From Bacillota bacterium (lineage in GTDB: Bacteria; Bacillota_I; Bacilli_A; Erysipelotrichales; Erysipelotrichaceae), in contig JAEZBR010000067.1 in NCBI GenBank assembly GCA_023426935.1, positions 1-14,198 on the forward strand: 14,198 nt of DNA. Reading direction: 5' to 3'. Made by a program: the position numbers and the translations under genes. Within the stretch, counting starts at the first letter, position 1. Each line of letters begins with the position of its first letter. A model generated the notes under the pieces. That model was not told the DNA's origin. It did not search any database and was given only the letters and a program-made list of their open reading frames with translations. Shown here in pieces: positions 1-7,107 of the stretch.

Positions 1-2
1 GT

Positions 3-287
3 ACCGCATCCTGTTCGGGTTCTTTCTGGTACCCGAATTTCGATTCATTAATTTATTCCGCAGAATTAAAATCACCCAAGAAGATTTATCTTTCCTTAGG
101 TGATAAAGAAGAGAAAACGAAGAATCCACTCCTCAGAACTGTCGGCGATAAGACTAGAGATATATCGACCTATTATCAGAATAATAAAATGATTAGTAAG
201 ACCATCCTCGAATGGAACCAAGGCGGTCACTTCCAACAACCAAACCAACGCCTACTTAAAGGAATTATCTGGTTACTGAATAATTAA
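3..287 (+). CDS. alpha/beta-hydrolase (esterase family) C-terminal fragment
   Basis: This is an open frame entering from the left edge with no start in the window, ending in TAA at 285-287 (about 94 codons). It carries marks I associate with the C-terminal half of esterase-family alpha/beta hydrolases (Fes/IroE/YbbA-like, COG2819). SGSFWYP near the start resembles the strand after the nucleophile elbow. IYLSLGDKEEKTKN resembles the strand and loop carrying the acid residue. EWNQGGHF resembles the catalytic-histidine loop, and the fragment ends in an R-x-x-KGIIWLL helix. The nucleophile motif (GxSxG) would lie outside the window. Substrate is unknown; such enzymes cleave small esters or siderophore esters. 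The family call rests on motif recall, not a search. Confidence 0.72.
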   Translation, partial: TASCSGSFWYPNFDSLIYSAELKSPKKIYLSLGDKEEKTKNPLLRTVGDKTRDISTYYQNNKMISKTILEWNQGGHFQQPNQRLLKGIIWLLNN

Positions 288-342
288 CACTATTTGGTAC
301 TTACCATTCCTAGTTGTATGTGCTAGACTTTTATTGTCATTC

Positions 343-417
343 AAAAGATGATCTCCTCTTTTCTTTAACTGCAGTAACGAGCCGCAGTTATAGATTATCT
401 GAGCGAGGTCATCTTTT
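343..417 (+). terminator. nested hairpin, possible terminator of the hydrolase gene
   Basis: A perfect 9-bp outer stem (AAAAGATGA at 343-351 with TCATCTTTT at 409-417) extends inward through TCTCCTC against GAGCGAGG with a wobble and a bulge. It encloses a second hairpin, TAACTGC (366-372) with GCAGTTA (384-390). On the plus strand it is followed by CTTTTT, so it may terminate the upstream hydrolase transcript. The Y-shape is more elaborate than a plain terminator. No T-box or riboswitch motif was recognised. Confidence 0.5.
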
Positions 418-423
418 CTTTTT

Positions 424-448
424 CCCCTAACTATCAGGGGTTTTGTTT
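424..448 (+). terminator. short GC hairpin plus T-tract
   Basis: CCCCT (424-428) pairs with AGGGG (436-440), and TTTTGTTT follows. The stem is short but GC-rich, and the T-tract fits a rho-independent terminator for plus-strand transcripts reading out of the hydrolase gene. It may back up the larger hairpin at 343-417. Confidence 0.5.
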
Positions 449-451
449 AAC

Positions 452-478
452 AAAAAACCAAGGGGTTAACCTTGGTTT
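452..478 (-). terminator. rho-independent terminator of pgk-tpiA
   Basis: A perfect 9-bp inverted repeat (AAACCAAGG at 455-463, CCTTGGTTT at 470-478) has a 6-nt loop. Read on the minus strand, the 3' arm runs into TTTTTT (457-452). It starts 6 bp after the tpiA stop codon. Confidence 0.85.
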
Positions 479-483
479 AAGTC

Positions 484-1224
484 TTACTTTAAGGCGTCGA
501 TGATTTCTTTGAAGGAATCGACCTTCAGGGATGCACCGCCGATTAAGGCACCGTCAATATCTGGCTGCGCCATATATTCTTTAATGTTAGTCGGCTTAAC
601 CGATCCGCCATATTGAATTCTAACAGCTTCGCCGGTTTCTTGACCATACATCTCACTGATAACGGTTCTGATTAACTTACAACATTTCTCGGCGATATCT
701 TTATCGGCGGATTTGCCGGTTCCGATTGCCCAGATTGGTTCATAAGCGACAACCAACTTCGCAACATCCTTAGGATCTAATTCTTTTAAGGAACCTTGTA
801 GCTGGTTTCTAATAACTTCTTCGGTTTTACCAGCGTCGAACTGTTGTTCGGTCTCACCGATACAAACGATCGGGTTCATTCCCGCCGCGATCAATCTCTT
901 CGCTTTGAGATTGACGGTCTCATCGGTATCTCCGAACATTGTTCTTCTTTCGGAGTGACCGATAATGCACCATTTAATTCCGATTTCTTCTAACATCGGA
1001 ACACTTACTTCGCCAGTATAAGCTCCGGAATCTTTGAAGTGGCAATTCTCGGCCGCAACAATCAGATTCTTTGCTTTATTGGCTTCCGGGAGATCTAAAT
1101 ACGGAGTTGCGATCCCGAAATCAGCTTCATGATGAACATACGGATCGATCGCAGCAACGAATTCTTTCGTCTCGGCAATCGTCTTATTCATCTTCCAGTT
1201 TCCGACAATAATCTTCTTACGCAT
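484..1224 (-). CDS. tpiA: triosephosphate isomerase
   Basis: This cytoplasmic glycolytic enzyme interconverts dihydroxyacetone phosphate and glyceraldehyde 3-phosphate. At 246 aa it is full length for bacterial TIM. The catalytic residues are visible: Lys11 in GNWKMN, His90 in IIGHSERR, Glu162 in AYEPIWAIGTG, with loop 6 after it, and the phosphate-binding YGGSV (205-209) and IGGAS (228-232). The start ATG shares one base with the pgk stop (TAATG), and an AGGTGA ribosome site lies inside the 3' end of pgk, so translation is probably coupled to pgk. The gene is last in its operon and is followed at once by a strong terminator. Nothing is missing or odd in the protein. Confidence 0.98.
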   Translation of the reverse strand: MRKKIIVGNWKMNKTIAETKEFVAAIDPYVHHEADFGIATPYLDLPEANKAKNLIVAAENCHFKDSGAYTGEVSVPMLEEIGIKWCIIGHSERRTMFGDTDETVNLKAKRLIAAGMNPIVCIGETEQQFDAGKTEEVIRNQLQGSLKELDPKDVAKLVVAYEPIWAIGTGKSADKDIAEKCCKLIRTVISEMYGQETGEAVRIQYGGSVKPTNIKEYMAQPDIDGALIGGASLKVDSFKEIIDALK

Positions 1225-2420
1225 TATTTATCACCTATGATCGCGACGCCCGGTAATTCTTTTCCTTCGATGAACTCTAAGGAAGCACCACCACCGGTAG
1301 AAACGTGGGTGAACTTATCTTTATAACCTAACTTCTTCGCAGCTGAAGCGGAATCTCCGCCACCGATGATCGTGATCGCATCCGGTAAGTTAGCGATGGC
1401 TTTACAAATCTCTTCGGTACCTACGGCATACTTCTTCATTTCGAACACACCCATCGGTCCGTTCCAAACAACGGTCTTGGCACCCTGTAATTCTTTGGTG
1501 AATAGTTCGATGGTCTTAGGACCGATATCCATACCCATCCAGCCATCCGGAATATTTCCTTCATAGACTTTAGATTCAGTCTGATCAGAGAATTCGGTAG
1601 TCGCTACGGTATCTAACGGCAGAACAATCTTTCCATTGGCTTTGGCTAAGAAACCTTTCGCTTCTTCAACGTGATCAGCTTCCAATAAAGAAGTACCGAC
1701 CGTCTGTCCTTTGGCAACTAGGAAAGTATAAGCCATTCCGCCGCCGACTAAAATTTTATCGGCCAATTTCAGTAAATTCTCAATAACTCCGATCTTATCG
1801 GAAACTTTCGCACCGCCTAAAATTGCGACATACGGACGTTTCGGATTATCGATCGCCATGGATAGATTCTTTAATTCTTTTTCAACTAAGAAACCAATCG
1901 CGTTCTGTTTTAGTAAGGAAGGAATACCAACCGTGGATGCATGAGCTCTATGTAAAGAACCAAATGCGTCGGAAACATACAATTCGCCTAAAGAAGCCCA
2001 GTACTTGGAAAGTTCCGGATCATTCTTCGTCTCACCCTTTTCATAACGGGTGTTCTGCATTAATAAAATCTCACCGTCATTCAAAGCTAAGACATCTTTC
2101 TCTAATTGCTCGCCTCTAGTAACCGGGCAGAAAGTAACCTTTGCCTTAACTAATTCCGCTAATCTCTTAGCAACCGGAGCCATATCGTTCTTCTTGATAT
2201 CGCCTTCCGTCTTGGTCGGATCTTTGAAATTGATCTTGCCTAAATGGGACATCAGAATAACTTTTGCGCCATGCTCGGTTAAATAATTAATCGTCGGTAA
2301 GGCGCCTTGAATCCGATTATCGTCGGAGATCACGCCATCCTTTAATGGTACGTTAAAATCGACCCGAACAATAACCTTTTTACCTTTAACATTCAAATCT
2401 TCAACTGTTCTCTTTGCCAT
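1224..2420 (-). CDS. pgk: phosphoglycerate kinase
   Basis: This enzyme transfers the acyl phosphate of 1,3-bisphosphoglycerate to ADP, making ATP and 3-phosphoglycerate. It is 398 aa, normal for the monomeric two-domain enzyme. The N-terminal 3PG-binding domain shows VRVDFNVP (18-25), the basic residue in DDNRIQGALPT, and MSHLG (57-61). The hinge and ATP domain show LGGAKVSDKIGV, NGPMGVFE, IGGGDSASA and STGGGASLEF. The loop after SHLG reads KINF rather than the more common RP, a minor deviation. A strong AAGGAGGG ribosome site (2426-2433) fixes the start. The gene has its own promoter and leads a two-gene pgk-tpiA unit, without gap, gpm or eno alongside. Confidence 0.98.
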   Translation of the reverse strand: MAKRTVEDLNVKGKKVIVRVDFNVPLKDGVISDDNRIQGALPTINYLTEHGAKVILMSHLGKINFKDPTKTEGDIKKNDMAPVAKRLAELVKAKVTFCPVTRGEQLEKDVLALNDGEILLMQNTRYEKGETKNDPELSKYWASLGELYVSDAFGSLHRAHASTVGIPSLLKQNAIGFLVEKELKNLSMAIDNPKRPYVAILGGAKVSDKIGVIENLLKLADKILVGGGMAYTFLVAKGQTVGTSLLEADHVEEAKGFLAKANGKIVLPLDTVATTEFSDQTESKVYEGNIPDGWMGMDIGPKTIELFTKELQGAKTVVWNGPMGVFEMKKYAVGTEEICKAIANLPDAITIIGGGDSASAAKKLGYKDKFTHVSTGGGASLEFIEGKELPGVAIIGDK

Positions 2421-2448
2421 ATTTACCCTCCTTGGGTTTCACCCTTGA

Positions 2449-2478
2449 ATTATAACACCAGTCAAGGTTGCTGGTAAA
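2449..2478 (-). promoter_or_regulatory. pgk-tpiA promoter (extended -10)
   Basis: On the minus strand a perfect TATAAT (2454-2449) carries the extended -10 dinucleotide TG one base upstream. A weak -35 TTTACC (2478-2473) lies 18 bp away. CCTTGA (2443-2448) and TCAAGG (2462-2467) form an inverted repeat around the -10 that could be an operator. Transcription would start about 20-25 bp before the pgk ribosome site. There is no clear terminator between the upstream operon and this promoter, so some readthrough into pgk is possible. Confidence 0.72.
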
Positions 2479-2495
2479 TCTAATTGACAATCAAT

Positions 2496-2915
2496 TCACA
2501 TTCTCTGCTTAGTAAACTCTTTTAATTTAAGATATGCTTCTTCCGGATCCGTAATTTCACTGGTAAGTTTTTCTAACGGACAGGTATCGTCACCGGTCTT
2601 GTTCAGGATCTTTTCGACCTCATTCTTAGCTTTATATCTTAAGTAATTGTTATCTAACACTTCTTCCGCTTTTTTCGAGATCGTCTTGGTATAAATTAAT
2701 TTAATCTTTCCTTTGATTGCTAATAAAGCCGCTGCTCTGCCAATTACCCGGTCGATAAGATATGCATCTTCTAGATAATCTGGCTTCGTCTCTAACCATT
2801 CTAGCAAAGGAAGGATTCCTTGTTTATTCGAAGTTAGGATTCCTTTAGGACTGACAATCACTGCCGTATAGATATCTAATAATTCGTCGTATTGGGCAAT
2901 ATTTTTCTCACTCAT
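2496..2915 (-). CDS. DUF1893-family protein (deaminase-like fold)
   Basis: This is a 139-aa soluble protein with no signal peptide or membrane segment. It matches the DUF1893 pattern as I remember it: TSNKQGILPLLEW (28-40), the signature DRVIGRAAALLAIKG (55-69), and the late DDTCPLEKL (109-117) with its conserved CPxE, then a DPEEAY helix. A Thermotoga structure of this family (TM1506) has a cytidine-deaminase-like fold without a proven activity, so the biochemical role is unknown. Its ATG overlaps the TGA of the upstream permease (ATGA), making it the translationally coupled last gene of the transporter operon. This suggests its product is tied to the imported substrate, but that is inference. 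Confidence 0.82.
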   Translation of the reverse strand: MSEKNIAQYDELLDIYTAVIVSPKGILTSNKQGILPLLEWLETKPDYLEDAYLIDRVIGRAAALLAIKGKIKLIYTKTISKKAEEVLDNNYLRYKAKNEVEKILNKTGDDTCPLEKLTSEITDPEEAYLKLKEFTKQRM

Positions 2916-3739
2916 CCTTTAATGCCGCCTCTAGCCACTCCGGAGACAATCTGTTTACGGGTAAATAAGAAGAGAATAATCATCGGTAGAACAACAATCG
3001 TAGCGGCCGCCATCATTAATTCATTTCGGGATCCGCCTTCCGTCATAAAGGTATATAACCCAAACGGTAAAGTTCTAACCGCCGCGGAATTCGTTACTAA
3101 CATCGGCCATAAGAACGCATTCCAACAGGAGATCGCATTCAATAGAACGATCGTAACTAATGATGGCTTCGCAATCGGAACCATTACTTTCCAGAGATAC
3201 TGCCAGTTACTCGCTCCATCGATCCGTGCGGATTCATATAAGCTATCCGGGATCGATAAGAAGAAATTTCGGAGAATATAAGTATAGAAAATGCTCGAAG
3301 TAAACGGAATAATCAAAGCCGGTAAAGTATTGACTAGATCTAATGCGACAATCGTACGATAGTTAGTAATTACCAACATCTCAAACGGAACCATCATTAA
3401 GGATAATAGAATCGAGAAAGCGATATCTCTTCCCGGGAATTTCAACCTTGAGAAGGCGAAGGAAGCTAAGATCGTGGTAAAGGTACTCGCCACCACACAA
3501 CAGATCGTAACAATCACCGAGTTGATAAAGTATCTGACAAACGGTGCGGTTTCCAACGCATACTTGAAATTGTCCAAAGTCCAGCTATTCGGCCATAATT
3601 CCGGCGGGAACTTAGAAATATCAGCTCCGGTTTTAAAGGCGCCGGTGATCATCCAATAGAAGGGGAACACCATGAATAACGCACCTAAAGCTAAGAGGAG
3701 ATAAATGAAGAACGTTTTTACTTTACTTTTAGTTCGCAT
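2912..3739 (-). CDS. ABC sugar permease, MalG/UgpE type
   Basis: This inner permease subunit belongs to a CUT1-family carbohydrate or glycerol-phosphate importer. Its 275 aa fit the MalG/UgpE/LacG group (COG0395). About six membrane segments are visible, near residues 11-31, 72-95, 106-127, 138-158, 193-212 and 240-260. The cytoplasmic EAA loop that docks on the ATPase lies at about 169-190 (ESARIDGASNWQYLWK, then VPIAKP). The AGGAGGG ribosome site overlaps the TAG stop of the preceding permease, 10 bp upstream of this ATG. The 3' end overlaps DUF1893 by ATGA. It pairs with the permease at 3749-4681 to form the transmembrane pore. Confidence 0.95.
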   Translation of the reverse strand: MRTKSKVKTFFIYLLLALGALFMVFPFYWMITGAFKTGADISKFPPELWPNSWTLDNFKYALETAPFVRYFINSVIVTICCVVASTFTTILASFAFSRLKFPGRDIAFSILLSLMMVPFEMLVITNYRTIVALDLVNTLPALIIPFTSSIFYTYILRNFFLSIPDSLYESARIDGASNWQYLWKVMVPIAKPSLVTIVLLNAISCWNAFLWPMLVTNSAAVRTLPFGLYTFMTEGGSRNELMMAAATIVVLPMIILFLFTRKQIVSGVARGGIKG

Positions 3740-3748
3740 CGTACCCTC

Positions 3749-4681
3749 CTAATAATGTTTCCATTTTCTTTGAATCCATAACTGAATCATCGTGAAGATA
3801 AAGATGACTCCGAATAAGATAACCGCGGCCGCAGCAGCTCGGCCATATTTTGGCGGTGTGATACCTCTAAACTGATAGAAGATATAATAGACCACCGTGA
3901 ATAAGTTATAGGCAACACCAGGCGAGCCATTAAATAACGGGAATAGTTCATTGAAGACCTTGAAGCCCGAGATACTATTGACGATCATTGTTAAGCCGAT
4001 CGTCGGAGCCAATAAAGGCACGGTTATTCTAAAGAATAACGTGGCATCCTTCGCCCCATCGACCCTAGCTGCGGTATAATACTTTTCATCGATATTCTGT
4101 AAACCGGATAGTAGAAGAATGATCGTGAACGGTAACATACTCCAGATCCCATAGATCGCTAAGGCTGCGAAGTTCTTGCTGGTCTCAGTTAACCACTTGA
4201 TCTTCTCGATTCCCACACTGCTCAATAACCAGTTGATAATGCCGTAATCGTAGTTGAACATAAACTTCCAAGTTAGCCCTACCGCGGTTACGGAAGTAAC
4301 TAACGGTAAGAAATAGGCGGTGTGGAAGATCGCCATTCCCTTGATCTTCTGATTCAAAAGATTCGCAATCAGGATTGAAATAATCGTCGAGATCGGAACG
4401 ACCACTAAAACATACTTAAAGGTATTTCCCATCGACTGAATGAAGTATTTATCATTCAAAACATACTCATAGTTCTTTAGACCCCAGCTGGAAAAAGCTC
4501 CGGTTAAGAACTTGTATCCTTCTTTAAAGGACATCAAGAAAACATTTACTAATGGATATAAGGTAAATAAACCAACGCCGATAATAAAAGGTAATAAGAA
4601 CCAGAACGGTTCCAACCGTTGTTTCAGGGTAGGTTTAGGTACATTGGACGTGACCTTTAATTTCTTTTCCTTAACGCTCAT
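3749..4681 (-). CDS. ABC sugar permease, MalF/UgpA type
   Basis: This is the partner permease of the same importer, 310 aa, similar to UgpA/LacF-type subunits (COG1175) and lacking the long periplasmic insert of enterobacterial MalF. A basic N-terminal tail precedes the first segment (about 26-50). Others lie near 88-110, 118-142, 170-192, 225-245 and 280-302. The EAA loop is visible at about 202-227 (YTAARVDGAKDATLFFR, then VPLLAP). The ATG overlaps the TGA of the ATPase gene (ATGA, 4678-4681), so the two are translationally coupled. The substrate cannot be told from this subunit; sugar or sn-glycerol 3-phosphate are the usual choices. Confidence 0.95.
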   Translation of the reverse strand: MSVKEKKLKVTSNVPKPTLKQRLEPFWFLLPFIIGVGLFTLYPLVNVFLMSFKEGYKFLTGAFSSWGLKNYEYVLNDKYFIQSMGNTFKYVLVVVPISTIISILIANLLNQKIKGMAIFHTAYFLPLVTSVTAVGLTWKFMFNYDYGIINWLLSSVGIEKIKWLTETSKNFAALAIYGIWSMLPFTIILLLSGLQNIDEKYYTAARVDGAKDATLFFRITVPLLAPTIGLTMIVNSISGFKVFNELFPLFNGSPGVAYNLFTVVYYIFYQFRGITPPKYGRAAAAAVILFGVIFIFTMIQLWIQRKWKHY

Positions 4682-5748
4682 ACTAAGCGATCTCCGGACT
4701 CCGTATCGAATAGAAAGACCCCTTTATTCTTGAAACAGATCGGTAAGGTGTCACCGGTCTTGAATCCTAGTTCATTCGGAATATAAGCCCGGATCTCAGC
4801 GGTTCCGATCCCTAGGTAACTTAACTCTTCCTTACCCATCGCATAGGTATGTTTTAAGACGGCATCGGTAACTTTAACTTCCGCCGGGGTGTCCGCAACC
4901 CCAACGCTCTCCGCTCTGATTGCTAAGGTAACTTTCTTACCTTCTTCAATCTTCTTCGCACCTTCAAAACTTACTGTACCGCTTCCATCCTCGACGACAA
5001 ATTTATGATCCTTGATATATCCGCCGATTTTATTGATTGGAGGATTGCCTAAGAAGTCCGCAACGAACATGTTAGCCGGGGAATCATATAATTTCTGCGG
5101 ATGATCATACTGCTGCTTCTTACCATCTTTCATTAAAAGAATACTATCGGAGATACTCATCGCTTCTTCTTGGTCATGAGTAACGAAAATCGTGGTGACT
5201 TTTGTTTCTTGCTGAATTCGCCGAATTTCTTCTCGCATCTCTAAACGCAATCTGGCATCTAGGTTCGATAATGGTTCATCCAACAAAAGCAATCTAGGTT
5301 TCTTGACTAAAGCTCTGGCAATCGCAACTCGCTGCTGCTGACCGCCGGATAATTCCGAAGGCTTACGATTAAGATATTCTTCGATATGGACTAGCTTAGC
5401 CATCGCCATAGCCCGTTCCATTTTTTCTTTCTTTGAAACTTTCTGGATATCCAACGGGAAACAGATGTTCTTTAAAACGGTCATATGTGGATAAAGTGCA
5501 TAATTTTGGAACACTAAACCGACGCCTCTTTTTTCCGGCGAAAGATAAGTTACATCATCGTTATCGAAATAGATCTTCCCACTGGTTGCTGGCACCGTAC
5601 CTGCCAACATATACAGCATCGTACTCTTTCCACAGCCACTGGGTCCTAATAAACAGATCAGTTTTCCTTCTTCAATCGTCGCCGTAAAATCATTTACCGC
5701 TTTGACTGCCCCGTATTCCTTGGTTAAATTCTCTAGTTTTACTTCCAT
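4678..5748 (-). CDS. ABC transporter ATP-binding protein, MalK/UgpC type
   Basis: This is the cytoplasmic ATPase that powers the importer. All nucleotide-binding motifs are intact: Walker A GPSGCGKST (35-43), Q-loop Q81, signature LSGGQQQR (133-140), Walker B LLLLDEP (153-159), D-loop SNLD (161-164) and switch His191. Residues about 240-356 form the TOBE/MOBE regulatory domain typical of MalK, UgpC and MsmK, for a usual total of 356 aa. An AAAGGGG ribosome site precedes the ATG. It is separated from the lipoprotein gene by 90 bp holding two hairpins and overlaps the next permease by ATGA. A dedicated ATPase gene inside the operon suggests it serves this importer, though MsmK-like ATPases can serve several. 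Confidence 0.97.
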   Translation of the reverse strand: MEVKLENLTKEYGAVKAVNDFTATIEEGKLICLLGPSGCGKSTMLYMLAGTVPATSGKIYFDNDDVTYLSPEKRGVGLVFQNYALYPHMTVLKNICFPLDIQKVSKKEKMERAMAMAKLVHIEEYLNRKPSELSGGQQQRVAIARALVKKPRLLLLDEPLSNLDARLRLEMREEIRRIQQETKVTTIFVTHDQEEAMSISDSILLMKDGKKQQYDHPQKLYDSPANMFVADFLGNPPINKIGGYIKDHKFVVEDGSGTVSFEGAKKIEEGKKVTLAIRAESVGVADTPAEVKVTDAVLKHTYAMGKEELSYLGIGTAEIRAYIPNELGFKTGDTLPICFKNKGVFLFDTESGDRLV

Positions 5749-5762
5749 AGTTCCCCTTTCGA

Positions 5763-5795
5763 TTTTATTAAGCCATCCAGTTGCGCTTAATAAAA
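5763..5795 (-). repeat. perfect 11-bp inverted repeat before the ATPase gene
   Basis: TTTTATTAAGC (5763-5773) and GCTTAATAAAA (5785-5795) are perfect reverse complements with an 11-nt loop. It sits just upstream of the ATPase ribosome site. On the minus-strand RNA its 5' arm starts with the UUUU that would be the tail of the hairpin at 5798-5827, so the two structures may compete. Confidence 0.7.
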
Positions 5796-5797
5796 GG

Positions 5798-5827
5798 CTG
5801 AAGAAAGGGATTTCTCCCCTTCTTCAG
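5798..5827 (-). terminator. intercistronic hairpin, possible attenuator after the lipoprotein gene
   Basis: On the minus strand CTGAAGAAGGGG pairs with CCCTTTCTTCAG (12 bp including one G-U) around a 6-nt loop, followed by CCTTTTATT. It lies 12 bp after the lipoprotein stop. Such hairpins in sugar-ABC operons often act as leaky terminators or 3' stabilisers, so that more binding protein than permease is made. The short T-tract fits partial termination. Confidence 0.6.
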
Positions 5828-5838
5828 TTAATAGATTT

Positions 5839-7107
5839 TTATTCAGCTTCCTGTAAAGCAGCGTCACAGCTCTTCTGACAATCAGCCATCGCGGTCTTAA
5901 CATCAGTTCCGGTCGCGACTTTCTTAACTAAGGCTTCTAATTCATCTCTAACCGTGGAAGAACCAGCCGGTGTAGGCAATACGCCAGAGTAAGAAATCTG
6001 TTTGGATAATGCCGTTAAAGCGATATCCGTGGAAACGAAATCGGTATATTCAGTATTCTTCTGAGTAGCTAAATATGGTGAGAAAGCGTTCATGCTCTTG
6101 CACCAAGCAGTATTATTCTCTTCATTGACGAAATACTCGGCAAACTTAACCGCAGCCCACTCCTGATCCGCATTGGATTTGAAAACGATAACGCCACGAT
6201 CCCAGGCCGGAGCCCATTGAGTCTTGGCATCTTTAACCTGCGGTAAGGATACGCAAGCTAATTCATTATTATTCGGTAAAGTTAAATAAGGAATACCAGC
6301 ACTAGAACCAACATAGGAAGCACATAAGCCGGCATTAATATCGTTGGAGAGATAATCACCGGACTGAGGTCCTAATTCGAAATATCCTTCTTCAACGCCA
6401 GCCTGGAACCATTTTAACCAAGTCGCTAATTCATCGGTTAAGAATTTAACCGTCTTGGTATCGGTATCGATATAAGATAAACCACTCTGCATAATGATTG
6501 ACTGATATAAATCGGTTAAAGAATCAGCAGCGAAGCCAACGATTCCCAACTTTTCATGAATGATCTTTGCATCTTCGCCAACTTCTTCCCAAGTCGTCGG
6601 AGCTTCAGTGATACCAGCCTGTTCAAATAAAGTCTTGTTATAGAAGAAGACCGGTCCAGTGGTAACCATCGGCAGAACGTGCATCTGACCATCAGTGAAA
6701 GCGTTACATTCTTCATAAACACCAGCATTAACTAACTTGGAATAATCCTGTTCCAGATAGTCTTTGAGATTAACTACCAGGGTCTCTTCATCGGAAGCCC
6801 CAACATAGGAAGCAGCCGTAGAAGCATAATTCATGATAATATCCGGACCAGTGCCAGCCGCAACTGCCTCATATACTTTATTCGTGAATCCTTTGTATTC
6901 CTGATCTTCACAAACAACTGTAATCTTACCTTCATACTCTTTGTTGAAAGCCGCAACGATACTTTCTAACGTTTCTTTCTGACCTTCAGTATAAGTGTGC
7001 CAGATGTGAACCGTTTGAGCGGTGGTCGGAGTCTTGTCTTTTTTACCGCAACCGGTAAAACTTAAAGCCATAACTAGGACCAACAGAATGCTGACTAATT
7101 TTTTCAT
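5839..7107 (-). CDS. extracellular solute-binding lipoprotein (family 1, UgpB-like)
   Basis: This is the substrate-capturing component of the importer, 422 aa, typical of COG1653 family-1 binding proteins. It has a lipoprotein signal (MKKLVSILLVLVMALSFTGC) with lipidated Cys20, then a lysine/threonine linker. The mature part opens with VHIWHTYTEGQ, as UgpB-type proteins open with a WH motif. AAGTGPDII (83-91), MVTTGPVFFYNKTLFEQAGI (147-166) and PTTWEE (170-175) are standard for the family. A strong AAGGAGG lies inside the 3' end of the FRG gene, and the start overlaps its TGA (ATGA). Specificity is open; sn-glycerol 3-phosphate, a glycerophosphodiester or a sugar are candidates. Confidence 0.95.
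   Translation of the reverse strand: MKKLVSILLVLVMALSFTGCGKKDKTPTTAQTVHIWHTYTEGQKETLESIVAAFNKEYEGKITVVCEDQEYKGFTNKVYEAVAAGTGPDIIMNYASTAASYVGASDEETLVVNLKDYLEQDYSKLVNAGVYEECNAFTDGQMHVLPMVTTGPVFFYNKTLFEQAGITEAPTTWEEVGEDAKIIHEKLGIVGFAADSLTDLYQSIIMQSGLSYIDTDTKTVKFLTDELATWLKWFQAGVEEGYFELGPQSGDYLSNDINAGLCASYVGSSAGIPYLTLPNNNELACVSLPQVKDAKTQWAPAWDRGVIVFKSNADQEWAAVKFAEYFVNEENNTAWCKSMNAFSPYLATQKNTEYTDFVSTDIALTALSKQISYSGVLPTPAGSSTVRDELEALVKKVATGTDVKTAMADCQKSCDAALQEAE

Noticed and set aside
343..417. T-box or metabolite riboswitch
   Set aside because: It lies downstream of genes on both strands, not before one, and shows no T-box or known aptamer motif.
1129..2286. Plus-strand open frames opposite tpiA and pgk (1129-1326, 1366-1566, 1823-2119, 2050-2286)
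   Set aside because: They are antisense to highly conserved enzymes, lack ribosome sites and have no recognisable protein motifs.
2892..5687. Plus-strand open frames opposite the transporter genes (2892-3281, 3474-3659, 4512-4733, 5433-5687)
   Set aside because: They are shadows of the conserved permease and ATPase frames, with no ribosome site and atypical composition.
6516..6728. A 70-codon frame within the lipoprotein gene on the same strand
   Set aside because: It is out of frame with a well-supported family-1 binding protein and has no motif of its own.
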